From: Bacterioplanoides sp. SCSIO 12839
Lineage (GTDB): Bacteria; Pseudomonadota; Gammaproteobacteria; Pseudomonadales; Oceanobacteraceae
Length of the DNA stretch: 64,000 bases
Reading direction: 5' to 3'
Assembly: GCF_024397975.1 (NCBI RefSeq)
Contig: NZ_CP073745.1
Span: 2,878,501-2,942,500 of the forward strand
Shown here: one piece after another, positions 24,282 through 33,001 of the stretch
How the letters are laid out: every line of letters starts with the position of its first letter
Position numbering within the stretch: position 1 is the first letter of the stretch
Made by a program: the position numbers and the translations under genes
Notes under the pieces: generated by a model
Database searches by the model: none
Told to the model about the DNA's origin: nothing
Seen by the model: only the letters and a program-made list of their open reading frames with translations

Positions 24282-25415
24282 ATGTTAATTGGTGTACCTA
24301 AGGAAATTTATCCTGGGGAAGCCCGCGTTGCCCTGATACCGTCGGGTATTCAGGCGCTATTGGATAACGGCTTTGAAGTGGTTGTGCAGGAAGGTGCCGG
24401 TGACGAGGCACATTTTGCTGACGACGAATACCGTAACTGTGGTGCCAGCATTGCGCCAACCGCAGAGTCGTTATACCAACAAGCGGATATTATTTTAAAA
24501 GTCCGCCAGCCGCTGGATCAGGAAATCCCACTGTTAAAAGAAAACAGTACCCTGATCTGTCTGCTGGATGCCTGGTTTAACTTGCCGCTGGTCAGCCAGT
24601 TAGCCGAGAAAAAAGTGCGTTCGTTTGCGCTGGAATTTATTCCACGGACGACACGCGCGCAATCGATGGATGTATTAAGCTCCATGGGTGCCATCAGCGG
24701 TTACCGTTCGGTATTGGCGGGTGCGATGGCACTGCCACAATACTTCCCAATGTTAATGACCGCTGCGGGTACGATTCACCCGGCACGTGTATTCATCATT
24801 GGTGCTGGCGTTGCTGGCCTGATGGCGATTTCCACCGCCCGTCGTTTAGGCGCTGTAGTGGAAGCCTACGACACCCGTGCCGAAGTGCGCGAACAGGTAG
24901 AATCTCTGGGTGCCAAGTTCGTCGAGTTTGACCTGGAAACCGAAAGCGGCAACGAATCGGGTTACGCCAGCGAGAAGTCAGAAGCCTTCTACCGCAAACA
25001 GCGCGAACAGATGACCACCAAAATCTCACAAGCCGATATGGTCATCACCACAGCCGCGATTCCGGGTAAAGCCAGCCCACGCCTGATCACCAAAGACATG
25101 CTGCATTACATGAAAAAAGGTTCCGTGATTGTCGATCTGGCGGCTGAACGTGGCGGTAACGTCGAAGGTACAGTTGCGGGTGAAAAAGTCTATCTGGATG
25201 GCGTCACCATTATTGGTTACACCGACCACCCAGGTCGTGTTCCGGTACACGCATCACAGCTGTTAACCAAAAACATCACCACCTTCCTACTGAATATGAC
25301 CGCTGATGGCGCGCTGAATATCGATATGGAAGACGACATCATCGCCGCCACGTTAGTGACCGAAGACGGTGCCATTAAACACGATGGCTTAAAAGCCCAA
25401 ATCGAAAACGCTTAA
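24282..25415 (+). CDS. pntAA: NAD(P) transhydrogenase subunit alpha part 1 (NAD-binding)
   Basis: A 377-residue soluble domain I of proton-translocating transhydrogenase, which moves hydride from NADH to NADP+ using the proton gradient. MLIGVPKEIYPGEARVALIP at the N terminus and the nucleotide fold VFIIGAGVAGLMAISTARRLGAVVEAYDTR are shared with alanine dehydrogenase. It ends before any membrane helix, so alpha is split in two as in Rhodospirillum and Pseudomonas rather than fused as in E. coli. CAGGAG precedes the ATG. First gene of a tight three-gene operon. Confidence 0.95.
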   Translation: MLIGVPKEIYPGEARVALIPSGIQALLDNGFEVVVQEGAGDEAHFADDEYRNCGASIAPTAESLYQQADIILKVRQPLDQEIPLLKENSTLICLLDAWFNLPLVSQLAEKKVRSFALEFIPRTTRAQSMDVLSSMGAISGYRSVLAGAMALPQYFPMLMTAAGTIHPARVFIIGAGVAGLMAISTARRLGAVVEAYDTRAEVREQVESLGAKFVEFDLETESGNESGYASEKSEAFYRKQREQMTTKISQADMVITTAAIPGKASPRLITKDMLHYMKKGSVIVDLAAERGGNVEGTVAGEKVYLDGVTIIGYTDHPGRVPVHASQLLTKNITTFLLNMTADGALNIDMEDDIIAATLVTEDGAIKHDGLKAQIENA

Positions 25416-25429
25416 GAGGAATTCCCAAG

Positions 25430-25714
25430 ATGGAAATGTTCATCATGAGCCTGACCATTTTTGTGCTGGCTGTTTTTGTCGGTGTCGAAGTGATCAATAA
25501 AGTACCGCCTACCCTGCACACACCGTTAATGAGTGGCACCAATGCCATCTCCGGCATTGTCGTTGTGGGTGCGATTATCAGCTCTGGCGGCAGTGAGCAC
25601 ACTACGGTTCTGTCGACCGTTTTAGGCGTTGCGGCAATTGCCTTAGCCACCATCAACATTGTGGCCGGTTTCTTGGTGACCGACCGCATGCTGAATATGT
25701 TTAAAAAGAAGTAA
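25430..25714 (+). CDS. pntAB: NAD(P) transhydrogenase subunit alpha part 2 (membrane)
   Basis: A 94-residue hydrophobic protein with about three membrane helices. It corresponds to the membrane end of the alpha subunit (EVINKVPPTLHTPLMSGTNAISGIVVVGAI is highly conserved) and contributes to the proton channel. It starts 14 bases after pntAA with a GAGGAATT ribosome site and ends 11 bases before pntB. Confidence 0.94.
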   Translation: MEMFIMSLTIFVLAVFVGVEVINKVPPTLHTPLMSGTNAISGIVVVGAIISSGGSEHTTVLSTVLGVAAIALATINIVAGFLVTDRMLNMFKKK

Positions 25715-25725
25715 GGGGCTGATTT

Positions 25726-27135
25726 GTGGATACATTAATTAATTTAGGTTACCTGGTTTCTGCCGTACTGTTTATCCTCGGCATCAAAGGTATGACCACC
25801 CCCAAAACGGCGGTTCGTGGTAACCAGATGTCAGCCACCGGCATGCTGATTGCGGTTATCGTTGCTCTGCTCGACAACAACGTGGTGACTTACGAATACA
25901 TCATTATTGGTGTGTTAATTGGTGGCACCATTGGTGCGATCTTAGCGAAAAAAATCGCCATGACCGATATGCCAGAACTGGTTGCCGCTCTGAACGGTAT
26001 TGGTGGTGGTGCATCTCTGCTGGTTGCTGCGGCGAACTATCTGGAGAGCCAGAAACTGGCTGAAATGGGCAAGTTTGTTCCCAGCTACGACTGGTCGATT
26101 GCCGTTATTATGTCGATTCTGATTGGTGCCGTTACCTTAACCGGTTCTTTTATTGCCGTGGGCAAATTAAAAGGCAGCATTGGTGATTCCAACAAAGTTT
26201 TCCTGTTTAAGACCATCGTAAAACTGTGCTTAGTGGCTCTGCTGGCTGGTGCGGCTTACTTCGCGGCGGTTGATCCACTGAACTCTGATCTGCTGATTGC
26301 TGGTTTGATTGTTCTGTGTCTGGTACTGGGTATCTGTCTGGTGATGCCAATTGGCGGTGCCGACATGCCAGTTGTTGTTGCCCTGCTGAACTCATACTCC
26401 GGTTTAGCAGGCGCTGCCGCGGGTTTTGTGCTGGAGAACAACGGCCTGATTATCACCGGTTCTCTGGTAGGTGCATCGGGCATCATCTTAACCAGCATTA
26501 TGTGTAAAGCGATGAACCGCTCACTGACCAACGTTCTGTTTGGTGGTTCAATGGCTGAAACAGCTGGTGTAAGCCGTGATGAAAACGATGCCTTCTACGA
26601 AGGTAAAGTGAAGTTCTCTTCTGCTGATGAGCTGGCTATGTTGCTGGATGGCGCACAAAACGTGGTCTTTGTTCCGGGTTATGGTTTAGCCGTTGCCCAG
26701 GCACAACACGCAACCCGTGAACTGGCTAATATGCTGGAAGCTCAGGGTGCCAGCGTTAAATACGCCATTCACCCGGTTGCCGGTCGTATGCCGGGTCATA
26801 TGAACGTATTACTGGCCGAGGCCGAAGTTCCATACGATCAGCTGGTTGAAATGGATGCCATTAACCCGGAATTCTCGCAAACCGACGTGACTATCGTATT
26901 GGGTGCTAACGACGTAGTGAACCCGGCAGCGGCACAAGATCCAAACTCACCGATCTTTGGTATGCCAATTCTGGACGTGCATAACGCCAAAACCGTAGTT
27001 GTGGTTAAACGTGGCTTATCACCAGGTTTTGCAGGTATTCCAAACGAGCTGTTTATCCGTGATAACTCGTTGATGGTTGCTGGCGATGCGAAGAAGGTGC
27101 TGCAGGATACGATTTCTGCATTGAAAGACCTGTAA
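25726..27135 (+). CDS. pntB: NAD(P) transhydrogenase subunit beta
   Basis: A 469-residue subunit with about eight or nine N-terminal membrane helices and a soluble NADP-binding domain III at the C terminus (FVPGYGLAVAQAQHATRELANMLEAQG, HPVAGRMPGHMNVLLAEA, GANDVVNPAA, VVVKRGLSPGFAGIPNELF). The start codon is GTG at 25726. It completes a three-subunit PntAA/AB/B enzyme that supplies NADPH for biosynthesis and peroxide defence. A strong terminator follows. Confidence 0.96.
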   Translation: MDTLINLGYLVSAVLFILGIKGMTTPKTAVRGNQMSATGMLIAVIVALLDNNVVTYEYIIIGVLIGGTIGAILAKKIAMTDMPELVAALNGIGGGASLLVAAANYLESQKLAEMGKFVPSYDWSIAVIMSILIGAVTLTGSFIAVGKLKGSIGDSNKVFLFKTIVKLCLVALLAGAAYFAAVDPLNSDLLIAGLIVLCLVLGICLVMPIGGADMPVVVALLNSYSGLAGAAAGFVLENNGLIITGSLVGASGIILTSIMCKAMNRSLTNVLFGGSMAETAGVSRDENDAFYEGKVKFSSADELAMLLDGAQNVVFVPGYGLAVAQAQHATRELANMLEAQGASVKYAIHPVAGRMPGHMNVLLAEAEVPYDQLVEMDAINPEFSQTDVTIVLGANDVVNPAAAQDPNSPIFGMPILDVHNAKTVVVVKRGLSPGFAGIPNELFIRDNSLMVAGDAKKVLQDTISALKDL

Positions 27136-27182
27136 GCTCTGCACTGCAGGATCAGTAAAACTTCTGCAAGTTGCCTGAAAAT

Positions 27183-27224
27183 AAAAAGCCCGTCATAGAT
27201 ATTGAATCTATGACGGGCTTTTTT
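27183..27224. terminator. Strong bidirectional terminator after pntB
   Basis: AAAAGCCCGTCATAGAT and ATCTATGACGGGCTTTT form a 17-bp perfect stem around ATTGA, with an A-run before and a T-run after. It separates the convergent pntB and TonB-receptor genes. Confidence 0.92.
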
Positions 27225-27264
27225 GTACGGTACTAGTTAGATTAAAACTCGGATCAAAACACAA

Positions 27265-29520
27265 TCAGAACTTAAATTTAGCACCCACATTCACGGAACG
27301 ATCTTTACCCGGGCGGAAGCCATAAGGCTTAACTGCTACCACATATTCGTTACCCAATAAGTTATCAACTGTGCTGTATAGCTGTAACTGCTTGGTTACC
27401 TGATAACTACCGGATAAATCGAATACGGTGTAAGCATCGACCTTATCTTCTTCGGCAATGCTGCCTTTGCCCGGCACATTACGCACTTCGCTCTGATACA
27501 AAGCAGATACATGAACAGCCCATACGCCATTGGTTAAACCGGTTTGTACATTCAGGCGATGTTCTGGCAGGTAAGCAATACGGTAGCCTTCTTCGATATC
27601 CAAACCAGCTTCACCAAACGCTCCACTGGTATCAGTAAAGTCTTCACCAAACTCACCACGGCTGTAGGTATAGCTGGTTGATACTGGTAACGACAGATTG
27701 CTGAGCTGATATTCATGACCCCAACTGGCTTCGACACCATACACCTGAGCATTACCGGCATTGGCTTGCTCATCCACCAGATCATTATCACAGCCATTCT
27801 GGAACGAGCAGGTGCCGCTGAACTGGTTATAGTCGTTTAAGAAGGCAATGACTTCCGCCTGGCCATAGCCACTGTAGCGACCACCAAACTCATAATTGAT
27901 GCTTTCTTCCGGCTGAATATCAGCGGAGCTGCTTGGCGTTGCGGCAGTGAAACCTTTATGAACACCACCTAACACACCGAAGCTCTCGGTGAGCTGGGAA
28001 TATACCCCGATACCCGGCAGAGTAATGGATTGATTTAATGTCGTTTTACTTACTTTAGAACCATTAACCAGGTCGTATACGGTACGAGTGGTTTCGATTT
28101 CTTCATGACGTACACCAACGGTGATCGTTGTGTTATCAATCTGAATATCATCTTTGATATAGACCGCAATTGCTGTTGCTTCATCTTTATTGCGAGTGGT
28201 GGATTCAAACGTACCATCAACGGCCTGCAAATCCCCGCCTTGCAGCATACGGTAACTCTGCTCGGTATGATGACGTTTGATTTCATCCTGATGAATGCGC
28301 AAACCAACCTCAACATCGTGCGTGATATCAGCGCTGTTCAGCACATAATTTGCCCGAGTCTGGAAACCCTGAGAAACAAATTCACGACCATTATTACCAA
28401 TTCTTAACTCTTCTACTTCAGACTGGCCACTGGCACGCTCACCAGTCAGGATCTGATAGAAAGAACGATTTTGCGGATCATCCGGATTTGCCAGGATTTC
28501 ACTCAGGCTAACGTCATTAGTATTGAAACTGTTCAGCTTAAACCAATCACGTTCGAATCCATTACGATACACATCGGTGGTTAACGTAAAGTCATTCATC
28601 TCAAACTGATGCGTCAGGTGGATCTGGGTATGTTCCCATTCCATGTTGTCCAGACGTGATGCGGCATAACGACGATACGCATCATCATCAAAGTCATCTT
28701 TGGTTAATCCCAGATAGGTTTCATCTGAATTTTCATCGGCATAACCCAACTTCAGCTGAAATAACTGGCTGCTCTCACTGCCTTGTAATTGATAGCTGGT
28801 TTTTAAGTTAAAGTCGTTGCGTTCAAAACCCGTGTCTTCGCCGGTATCCAGATCCTTAAAACCATCAGTTGAGACATTCAGGCCTTCAATCAGATAGCCA
28901 AAGTCACCCTGTTGACCGCCGTAATGAGCCGCCAAACGCTGAAAGTTGAAGCTGCCGTACTGAACATCAACCTCCCCTTCACGGTTGAAAGGAATCGGGC
29001 GGCTTACCAGGTTAATGGCACCGCCAATGGTTGCGGGACCATACTGAATCGTGGATGGGCCTTTAAACACTTCCACCGCACTCATACGAGATACATTCGG
29101 GAAATAATAGGCCGCAGGAGCTGAATACGGAGCCGGGCCGGATAACACGCCGTCTTCCATCACTGTGACCTTCTTACTGCGTTCAGGAGCGGTGCCACGC
29201 AAACCAATATTCGGACGCAAACCGTAACCGTCTTCTTCCTGAAGGTTAACGCCAGGAACCGCATTTAATACCCGGTGAATGTCGGTGTATTCAAACGTAT
29301 CCAGTGCCACATCATCGATCAGCGTGGCTGAACCTGGCTGGCGGCTGATTTCATCCGCACCACCAGTGATATAAACATTATCAAGAGCCACTTCATCGTC
29401 ATTCGCTTCCACCGCCATAACAGATGGGGCAGTAGCCAAAGCAACGGCGAGAGCCAGGGGCTTCACCGCATAACGGCCAGGATTAGAAAAAAGGGGAAGG
29501 TTCAGCAACAGTTTAGACAC
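27265..29520 (-). CDS. TonB-dependent iron-type receptor (FecA/FhuA-like)
   Basis: A 751-residue outer-membrane receptor. A long signal peptide (cut near SVMA-VEA, about residue 36) precedes a plug domain: QPGSATLIDDVALDTF, then NIGLRGTAPERSKKVTVMEDGV and MSAVEVFKGPSTIQYGPATIGGAINLVSR. A beta-barrel ending in KFKF follows. This plug pattern is typical of Fe(III)-dicitrate or siderophore receptors. The start is GTG at 29520 with GGAG eight bases upstream. A Fur-like box lies in the short divergent region, and imelysin-type genes follow at the far side of the locus, so iron uptake is likely; the exact ligand is unknown. Confidence 0.9.
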   Translation of the reverse strand: MSKLLLNLPLFSNPGRYAVKPLALAVALATAPSVMAVEANDDEVALDNVYITGGADEISRQPGSATLIDDVALDTFEYTDIHRVLNAVPGVNLQEEDGYGLRPNIGLRGTAPERSKKVTVMEDGVLSGPAPYSAPAAYYFPNVSRMSAVEVFKGPSTIQYGPATIGGAINLVSRPIPFNREGEVDVQYGSFNFQRLAAHYGGQQGDFGYLIEGLNVSTDGFKDLDTGEDTGFERNDFNLKTSYQLQGSESSQLFQLKLGYADENSDETYLGLTKDDFDDDAYRRYAASRLDNMEWEHTQIHLTHQFEMNDFTLTTDVYRNGFERDWFKLNSFNTNDVSLSEILANPDDPQNRSFYQILTGERASGQSEVEELRIGNNGREFVSQGFQTRANYVLNSADITHDVEVGLRIHQDEIKRHHTEQSYRMLQGGDLQAVDGTFESTTRNKDEATAIAVYIKDDIQIDNTTITVGVRHEEIETTRTVYDLVNGSKVSKTTLNQSITLPGIGVYSQLTESFGVLGGVHKGFTAATPSSSADIQPEESINYEFGGRYSGYGQAEVIAFLNDYNQFSGTCSFQNGCDNDLVDEQANAGNAQVYGVEASWGHEYQLSNLSLPVSTSYTYSRGEFGEDFTDTSGAFGEAGLDIEEGYRIAYLPEHRLNVQTGLTNGVWAVHVSALYQSEVRNVPGKGSIAEEDKVDAYTVFDLSGSYQVTKQLQLYSTVDNLLGNEYVVAVKPYGFRPGKDRSVNVGAKFKF

Positions 29521-29571
29521 GGCTTACTCCGCAGGAACTACTATAAAAAATAATCTGTGGCGCATTTAACC

Positions 29572-29590
29572 ATAAATGAGATTCAATATT
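29572..29590 (-). promoter_or_regulatory. Fur-box-like site in the receptor/hydroxylase divergent promoter
   Basis: ATAAATGAGATTCAATATT matches 13 of 19 positions of the consensus GATAATGAGAATCATTATC, with the central ATGAGATTCA best kept. It lies 52 bases upstream of the receptor GTG and 55 bases upstream of the plus-strand ATG, so one site could control both genes. Confidence 0.5.
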
Positions 29591-29644
29591 AAAGGTGTTG
29601 GAGATGAGTTATCATTCAGACTTTGATTTAGTTGCAACCTTGCT

Positions 29645-30562
29645 ATGTCAGCTTTTCCCGATATGTTTCCGGATGGCTTGTTATTTACCCTGATACAGTG
29701 GCTTCAGGCGTTATCAGCCATTATTTGGACACCAGAAAGCCGAACTTTTTGGGCTTATTGGCTCAGTGCTGCCGTGATTGTTGTTATATGGGCAACAGCC
29801 TCATGGCCAAGTCGAAAACAACACCTGAAACCCTGGTTGACACTGTCTTATTGGTGGAACACATCAACCCGGCAAGACTACCTGTTAATTCTTCTGAACA
29901 GTCTGATTTTTATTGGCTCCGCAGGGTTCTGGCTGGTTGTTAGTATCAGTATGGCAAATTGGGCTTTTATTGCGCTCAGCAGTCTTTCTCCTGCTGCCGA
30001 GTTAGCAACCAGCACTTCCCTGACGTTACTGGTTAGCTATAGCATTGTATTGTTTCTGGCCGAAGATCTGAGTCGTTACGGTTTGCATAAGCTACTCCAT
30101 AGCCGCTGGTTATGGCGTATCCACGCGGTGCATCACAGCGCTTCAATCCTTACCCCTTTGTCATTATTCAGAGTTCACCCACTGGAGAAACTGCTGTATC
30201 AACTGCGCTCATCTTGTGTACATGGCCTGATGATTGGTATTTTCTTTTATGGCTTTGGTGTTCAGCAGCAGGCATGGCAACTCTTTGGTATTTCAGGATT
30301 TGTTTTATTATTTAATATTTTTGGTGCCAACCTGCGCCATAGCATGGTGCCGATCAGCTTCGGTAAGTTGGAACATTTTCTGATCAGCCCTGTCCAACAC
30401 CAATTGCATCACTCACCCGGCTACAGTCGCCAGAATCTGGGTTCCGTACTGGCAATCTGGGATAAGTTATTCGGCACCTGGACACAAGCCAACAATGAGC
30501 AAACCGTGTCATTACCTAAAGTCGATAAACCTTTATTACACCAGCTATTACTAAAGAGATAA
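29645..30562 (+). CDS. Sterol desaturase/fatty acid hydroxylase family membrane protein
   Basis: A 305-residue integral membrane protein with about five helices and the eight-histidine di-iron set of the family: HKLLH, HAVHH and, near the C terminus, HQLHH, with further histidines in RHSM and KLEHF. Members hydroxylate or desaturate lipids, carotenoids or alkylglycerols using O2 at a di-iron centre. It ends two bases before the DUF1513 gene, so the two are co-transcribed. Its place in an iron-regulated locus is unusual and the substrate is unknown. Confidence 0.82.
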   Translation: MSAFPDMFPDGLLFTLIQWLQALSAIIWTPESRTFWAYWLSAAVIVVIWATASWPSRKQHLKPWLTLSYWWNTSTRQDYLLILLNSLIFIGSAGFWLVVSISMANWAFIALSSLSPAAELATSTSLTLLVSYSIVLFLAEDLSRYGLHKLLHSRWLWRIHAVHHSASILTPLSLFRVHPLEKLLYQLRSSCVHGLMIGIFFYGFGVQQQAWQLFGISGFVLLFNIFGANLRHSMVPISFGKLEHFLISPVQHQLHHSPGYSRQNLGSVLAIWDKLFGTWTQANNEQTVSLPKVDKPLLHQLLLKR

Positions 30563-30564
30563 CC

Positions 30565-31713
30565 ATGGCCATCCGACGTCGCCAGTTTTTACATGCCGGA
30601 CTTAGTTTGCCGTTATTAAGCGCCTGTGATTTCGCCGGATTAACAACACCGAATGGCTGGCTGGTCAGCGGTTATCGTATTCAACCAGCCCCAACATCTG
30701 AGACGTATCAATACGGCGTAATGGCGTTTGATCCACAAGGTAATGTGCGCGCTGACTTTACCGTTAACGATGAAGTGCATCTGGCGTGCTTCTCACCCGA
30801 TTTAAAGCACATTCTAGTGTGCTCCCGAATTCCCGGAGCCGCATTAACCTTGTACGATTTCGATGGCAAGCTTATAGCGTCAACATTACCGCCAAACCAT
30901 CAACATTTTGAAGGCCACGCGGTGTTCTCTGATGATGGACAATTTATTTACGCCACTGCCAGTAACTACCAAACCACTGGCGGGAAGCTGCTTAAGCTTA
31001 AAGCCGACAATTTATCCGTGATTAATGAGTTTGATAGTGGTGGTATTGGCCCCCATGAACTGGTCTGGCAAACCTCCACTACATCAAACAGAACTACATC
31101 AAACAGAACCGTGTTAGCCATTGCCAACACCGGTGTTAAAACTCATCCGGATTCTGGCCGAAAGCCGCTAAATATTGACGACATACACTCTAATGTCAGC
31201 TTGTTTGATACCCAGCAACAAACCATTATCCATCAGTGGTTTGTTAATCAGGATGCATTAACCGCACGTCATCTTGATGCACTGCCCAATGGTGATTTAA
31301 TTATTGGCTGCCAGTATAAAAAAGACGACCGATACCCTGTTGTGATTGCCTTAGCGAAACCAGAGCAGAATCGTCTGTCATTTAGTGATAATCAACCTGG
31401 TGCCTTTCATTTTAAAATGCAGGGCTACAGTGCCAGTGTTACAGCGTTTGGTGATTCTCAGGCGTTAATTACCAATCCGCGTGGACATCTGATCAGTCAG
31501 TGGAACACTCAAAAAACAACGCCCGAACTACAGCAGCATCAGTCGCTGCAATATGCCAAAGGCGTGGTTGCTGATCGCGCAGGAAAAACAGCGTATATCA
31601 GTCAGGGACAAGGCAGATTATGGCGCTATGATCAATCAGGATTAACGGAAGTAACACTGAAACAGCAGAAAACTATTTGGTGGGGAAATCATATGAGTGG
31701 TGACATTGGGTGA
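30565..31713 (+). CDS. DUF1513 Tat-exported lipoprotein (beta-propeller)
   Basis: A 382-residue protein with a twin-arginine signal (AIRRRQFLHAGLSL) running into a lipobox LLSAC, so it should be exported folded and lipid-anchored. The body is a predicted beta-propeller of DUF1513 type (GHAVFSDDGQFIYATASNY, GGIGPHELVW, LANGDLIIG-like turns). DUF1513 proteins travel with imelysins in Pseudomonas iron loci; their biochemical role is unknown. Codons at 31078-31107 hold a 15-base sequence in tandem, giving TTSNR twice. The stop codon lies in the loop of an 18-bp perfect hairpin. Confidence 0.85.
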   Translation: MAIRRRQFLHAGLSLPLLSACDFAGLTTPNGWLVSGYRIQPAPTSETYQYGVMAFDPQGNVRADFTVNDEVHLACFSPDLKHILVCSRIPGAALTLYDFDGKLIASTLPPNHQHFEGHAVFSDDGQFIYATASNYQTTGGKLLKLKADNLSVINEFDSGGIGPHELVWQTSTTSNRTTSNRTVLAIANTGVKTHPDSGRKPLNIDDIHSNVSLFDTQQQTIIHQWFVNQDALTARHLDALPNGDLIIGCQYKKDDRYPVVIALAKPEQNRLSFSDNQPGAFHFKMQGYSASVTAFGDSQALITNPRGHLISQWNTQKTTPELQQHQSLQYAKGVVADRAGKTAYISQGQGRLWRYDQSGLTEVTLKQQKTIWWGNHMSGDIG

Positions 31714-31734
31714 ATTCAATGTCACCACTCATAT
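31691..31734. terminator. 18-bp perfect inverted repeat over the DUF1513 stop codon
   Basis: ATATGAGTGGTGACATTG (31691-31708) pairs perfectly with its complement at 31717-31734 around the 8-base loop GGTGAATT, which contains the TGA stop. It lies between convergent genes and probably ends or protects both messages, although no long T-run follows on either strand. Confidence 0.6.
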
Positions 31735-31747
31735 ATAACTGGGCTAG

Positions 31748-32920
31748 TTAGTCGTTATCGCCTTGTGCGTTATTTGGCACACTGAAGCCTAACGTCATAA
31801 CAAACTGGCCTTTTAAGTCATCAGTAAAGTCTTTAATTTTATTATCAAGAGAGCAGACTTTTTCCAACTCAGAAGCATCGCTGGCAGCATTAATACAAGT
31901 TGCTGCATCAGCGCCAGTTAAAATCGAACGAATATCACCGTTAATTGCAGCAGTGGCATCAATGGCAGTCTGTAATTTTTGCTTCATGCCAGTTGCAAGA
32001 GCAGATTGCCCCGCCGCAACCAGATAATCGTCCATGCCATTATCCATCACCGCTAAAGCACCTTCCAGGTTTGCCTGAATCGCTTCTTTGCCGTATGGGT
32101 TACGTGCATCAAACTCCAATGAAGATAACTTAAAAGCGGCACTTCCTGATGGTGGGAATACTGCCGTCAGCTTCGCATCTTTAGTTTGTTTATCAATATA
32201 GAATAACGCATCAGAGATGCTGTCAGCAGCCGCCTGTAAGTTAGATGAGGCACCAATATCATAATTATCAACTGCTGTTTTTAACGCAGCCACGTTGCTT
32301 ACCATGTGTGCCGTTGCTAACTGAGTATAAGCGCAGCGTTCGCTCAGGCGCTCGGCTTCACTCTGAGCATTCCAGTTATCAATTGCCGTGGATGTACCAG
32401 CAGGGCAACTGATATTAGAAGAAGTGGTAAACAATAAATAATCCAGTGCATCCAAGGAGAAACGTACCGGCTCAACGTTATTCGTCAGCTGGTAACTCGC
32501 AGCCGTTGAGTTCACAACTTCTTCATCTACTTTACAGCTATCGTTCTTATTCCAGTTATAAAAATTAGAACGCTGTTCAGCAATTGGGCCAAACTGCATG
32601 ACTTCCAGTTGTTGCCACTGATCCATGGCAACTTTCCATGCATTTTGTGCCGCAGCTTTTTTAGCATCATCAGCCAAATCGCTACAATATGCTTGGGTGG
32701 TTGAATCCAGCGTTTGCAAGGCAGTTTGCAATTCATTAACTGCAGGTTTAACTGCGTTATTAACAACTGAACGTAAACTGGTTGCACAGTTAAATGATTC
32801 AGAGTTCAGGCTAGTACAGTTGTCTGTAGCAGGGCCACCGCCGGATGAAGAGCCGCCACCGCCGCCACAAGCCACGAGTAACGTACTGACAGCAATACCA
32901 GACCATAATTTAACTGACAT
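31748..32920 (-). CDS. Imelysin family lipoprotein (putative iron-regulated periplasmic protein)
   Basis: A 390-residue protein taken from ATG 32920 (AGGTGGGG upstream; a GTG three codons earlier is possible). The lipobox LLVACGGGGG predicts a lipid anchor, followed by a flexible Gly/Ser linker. The helical imelysin/peptidase M75-like domain carries the characteristic NxxxALDYLLF motif (VRFSLDALDYLLFTTSS, the GxHxxE-type region being degenerate) and many conserved Trp (WKVAMDQWQQLE). Imelysin proteins (IcmP, EfeO kin) act in iron or heme uptake without proven peptidase activity. It follows the DUF4856 gene by about 80 bases in one operon. Confidence 0.85.
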   Translation of the reverse strand: MSVKLWSGIAVSTLLVACGGGGGSSSGGGPATDNCTSLNSESFNCATSLRSVVNNAVKPAVNELQTALQTLDSTTQAYCSDLADDAKKAAAQNAWKVAMDQWQQLEVMQFGPIAEQRSNFYNWNKNDSCKVDEEVVNSTAASYQLTNNVEPVRFSLDALDYLLFTTSSNISCPAGTSTAIDNWNAQSEAERLSERCAYTQLATAHMVSNVAALKTAVDNYDIGASSNLQAAADSISDALFYIDKQTKDAKLTAVFPPSGSAAFKLSSLEFDARNPYGKEAIQANLEGALAVMDNGMDDYLVAAGQSALATGMKQKLQTAIDATAAINGDIRSILTGADAATCINAASDASELEKVCSLDNKIKDFTDDLKGQFVMTLGFSVPNNAQGDND

Positions 32921-33001
32921 ATTCCCCACCTTTTTAAATGGATTTAAACGACAAAGGGCTGCCGAAGCAGCCCTGATAATAACAAAATTGACTGGTTTTA
33001 A

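Noticed and set aside
29600-29620. Second Fur-like box GATGAGTTATCATTC upstream of the TonB receptor
   Set aside because: It needs a one-base insertion to match the consensus, so only the better site at 29572-29590 is listed.
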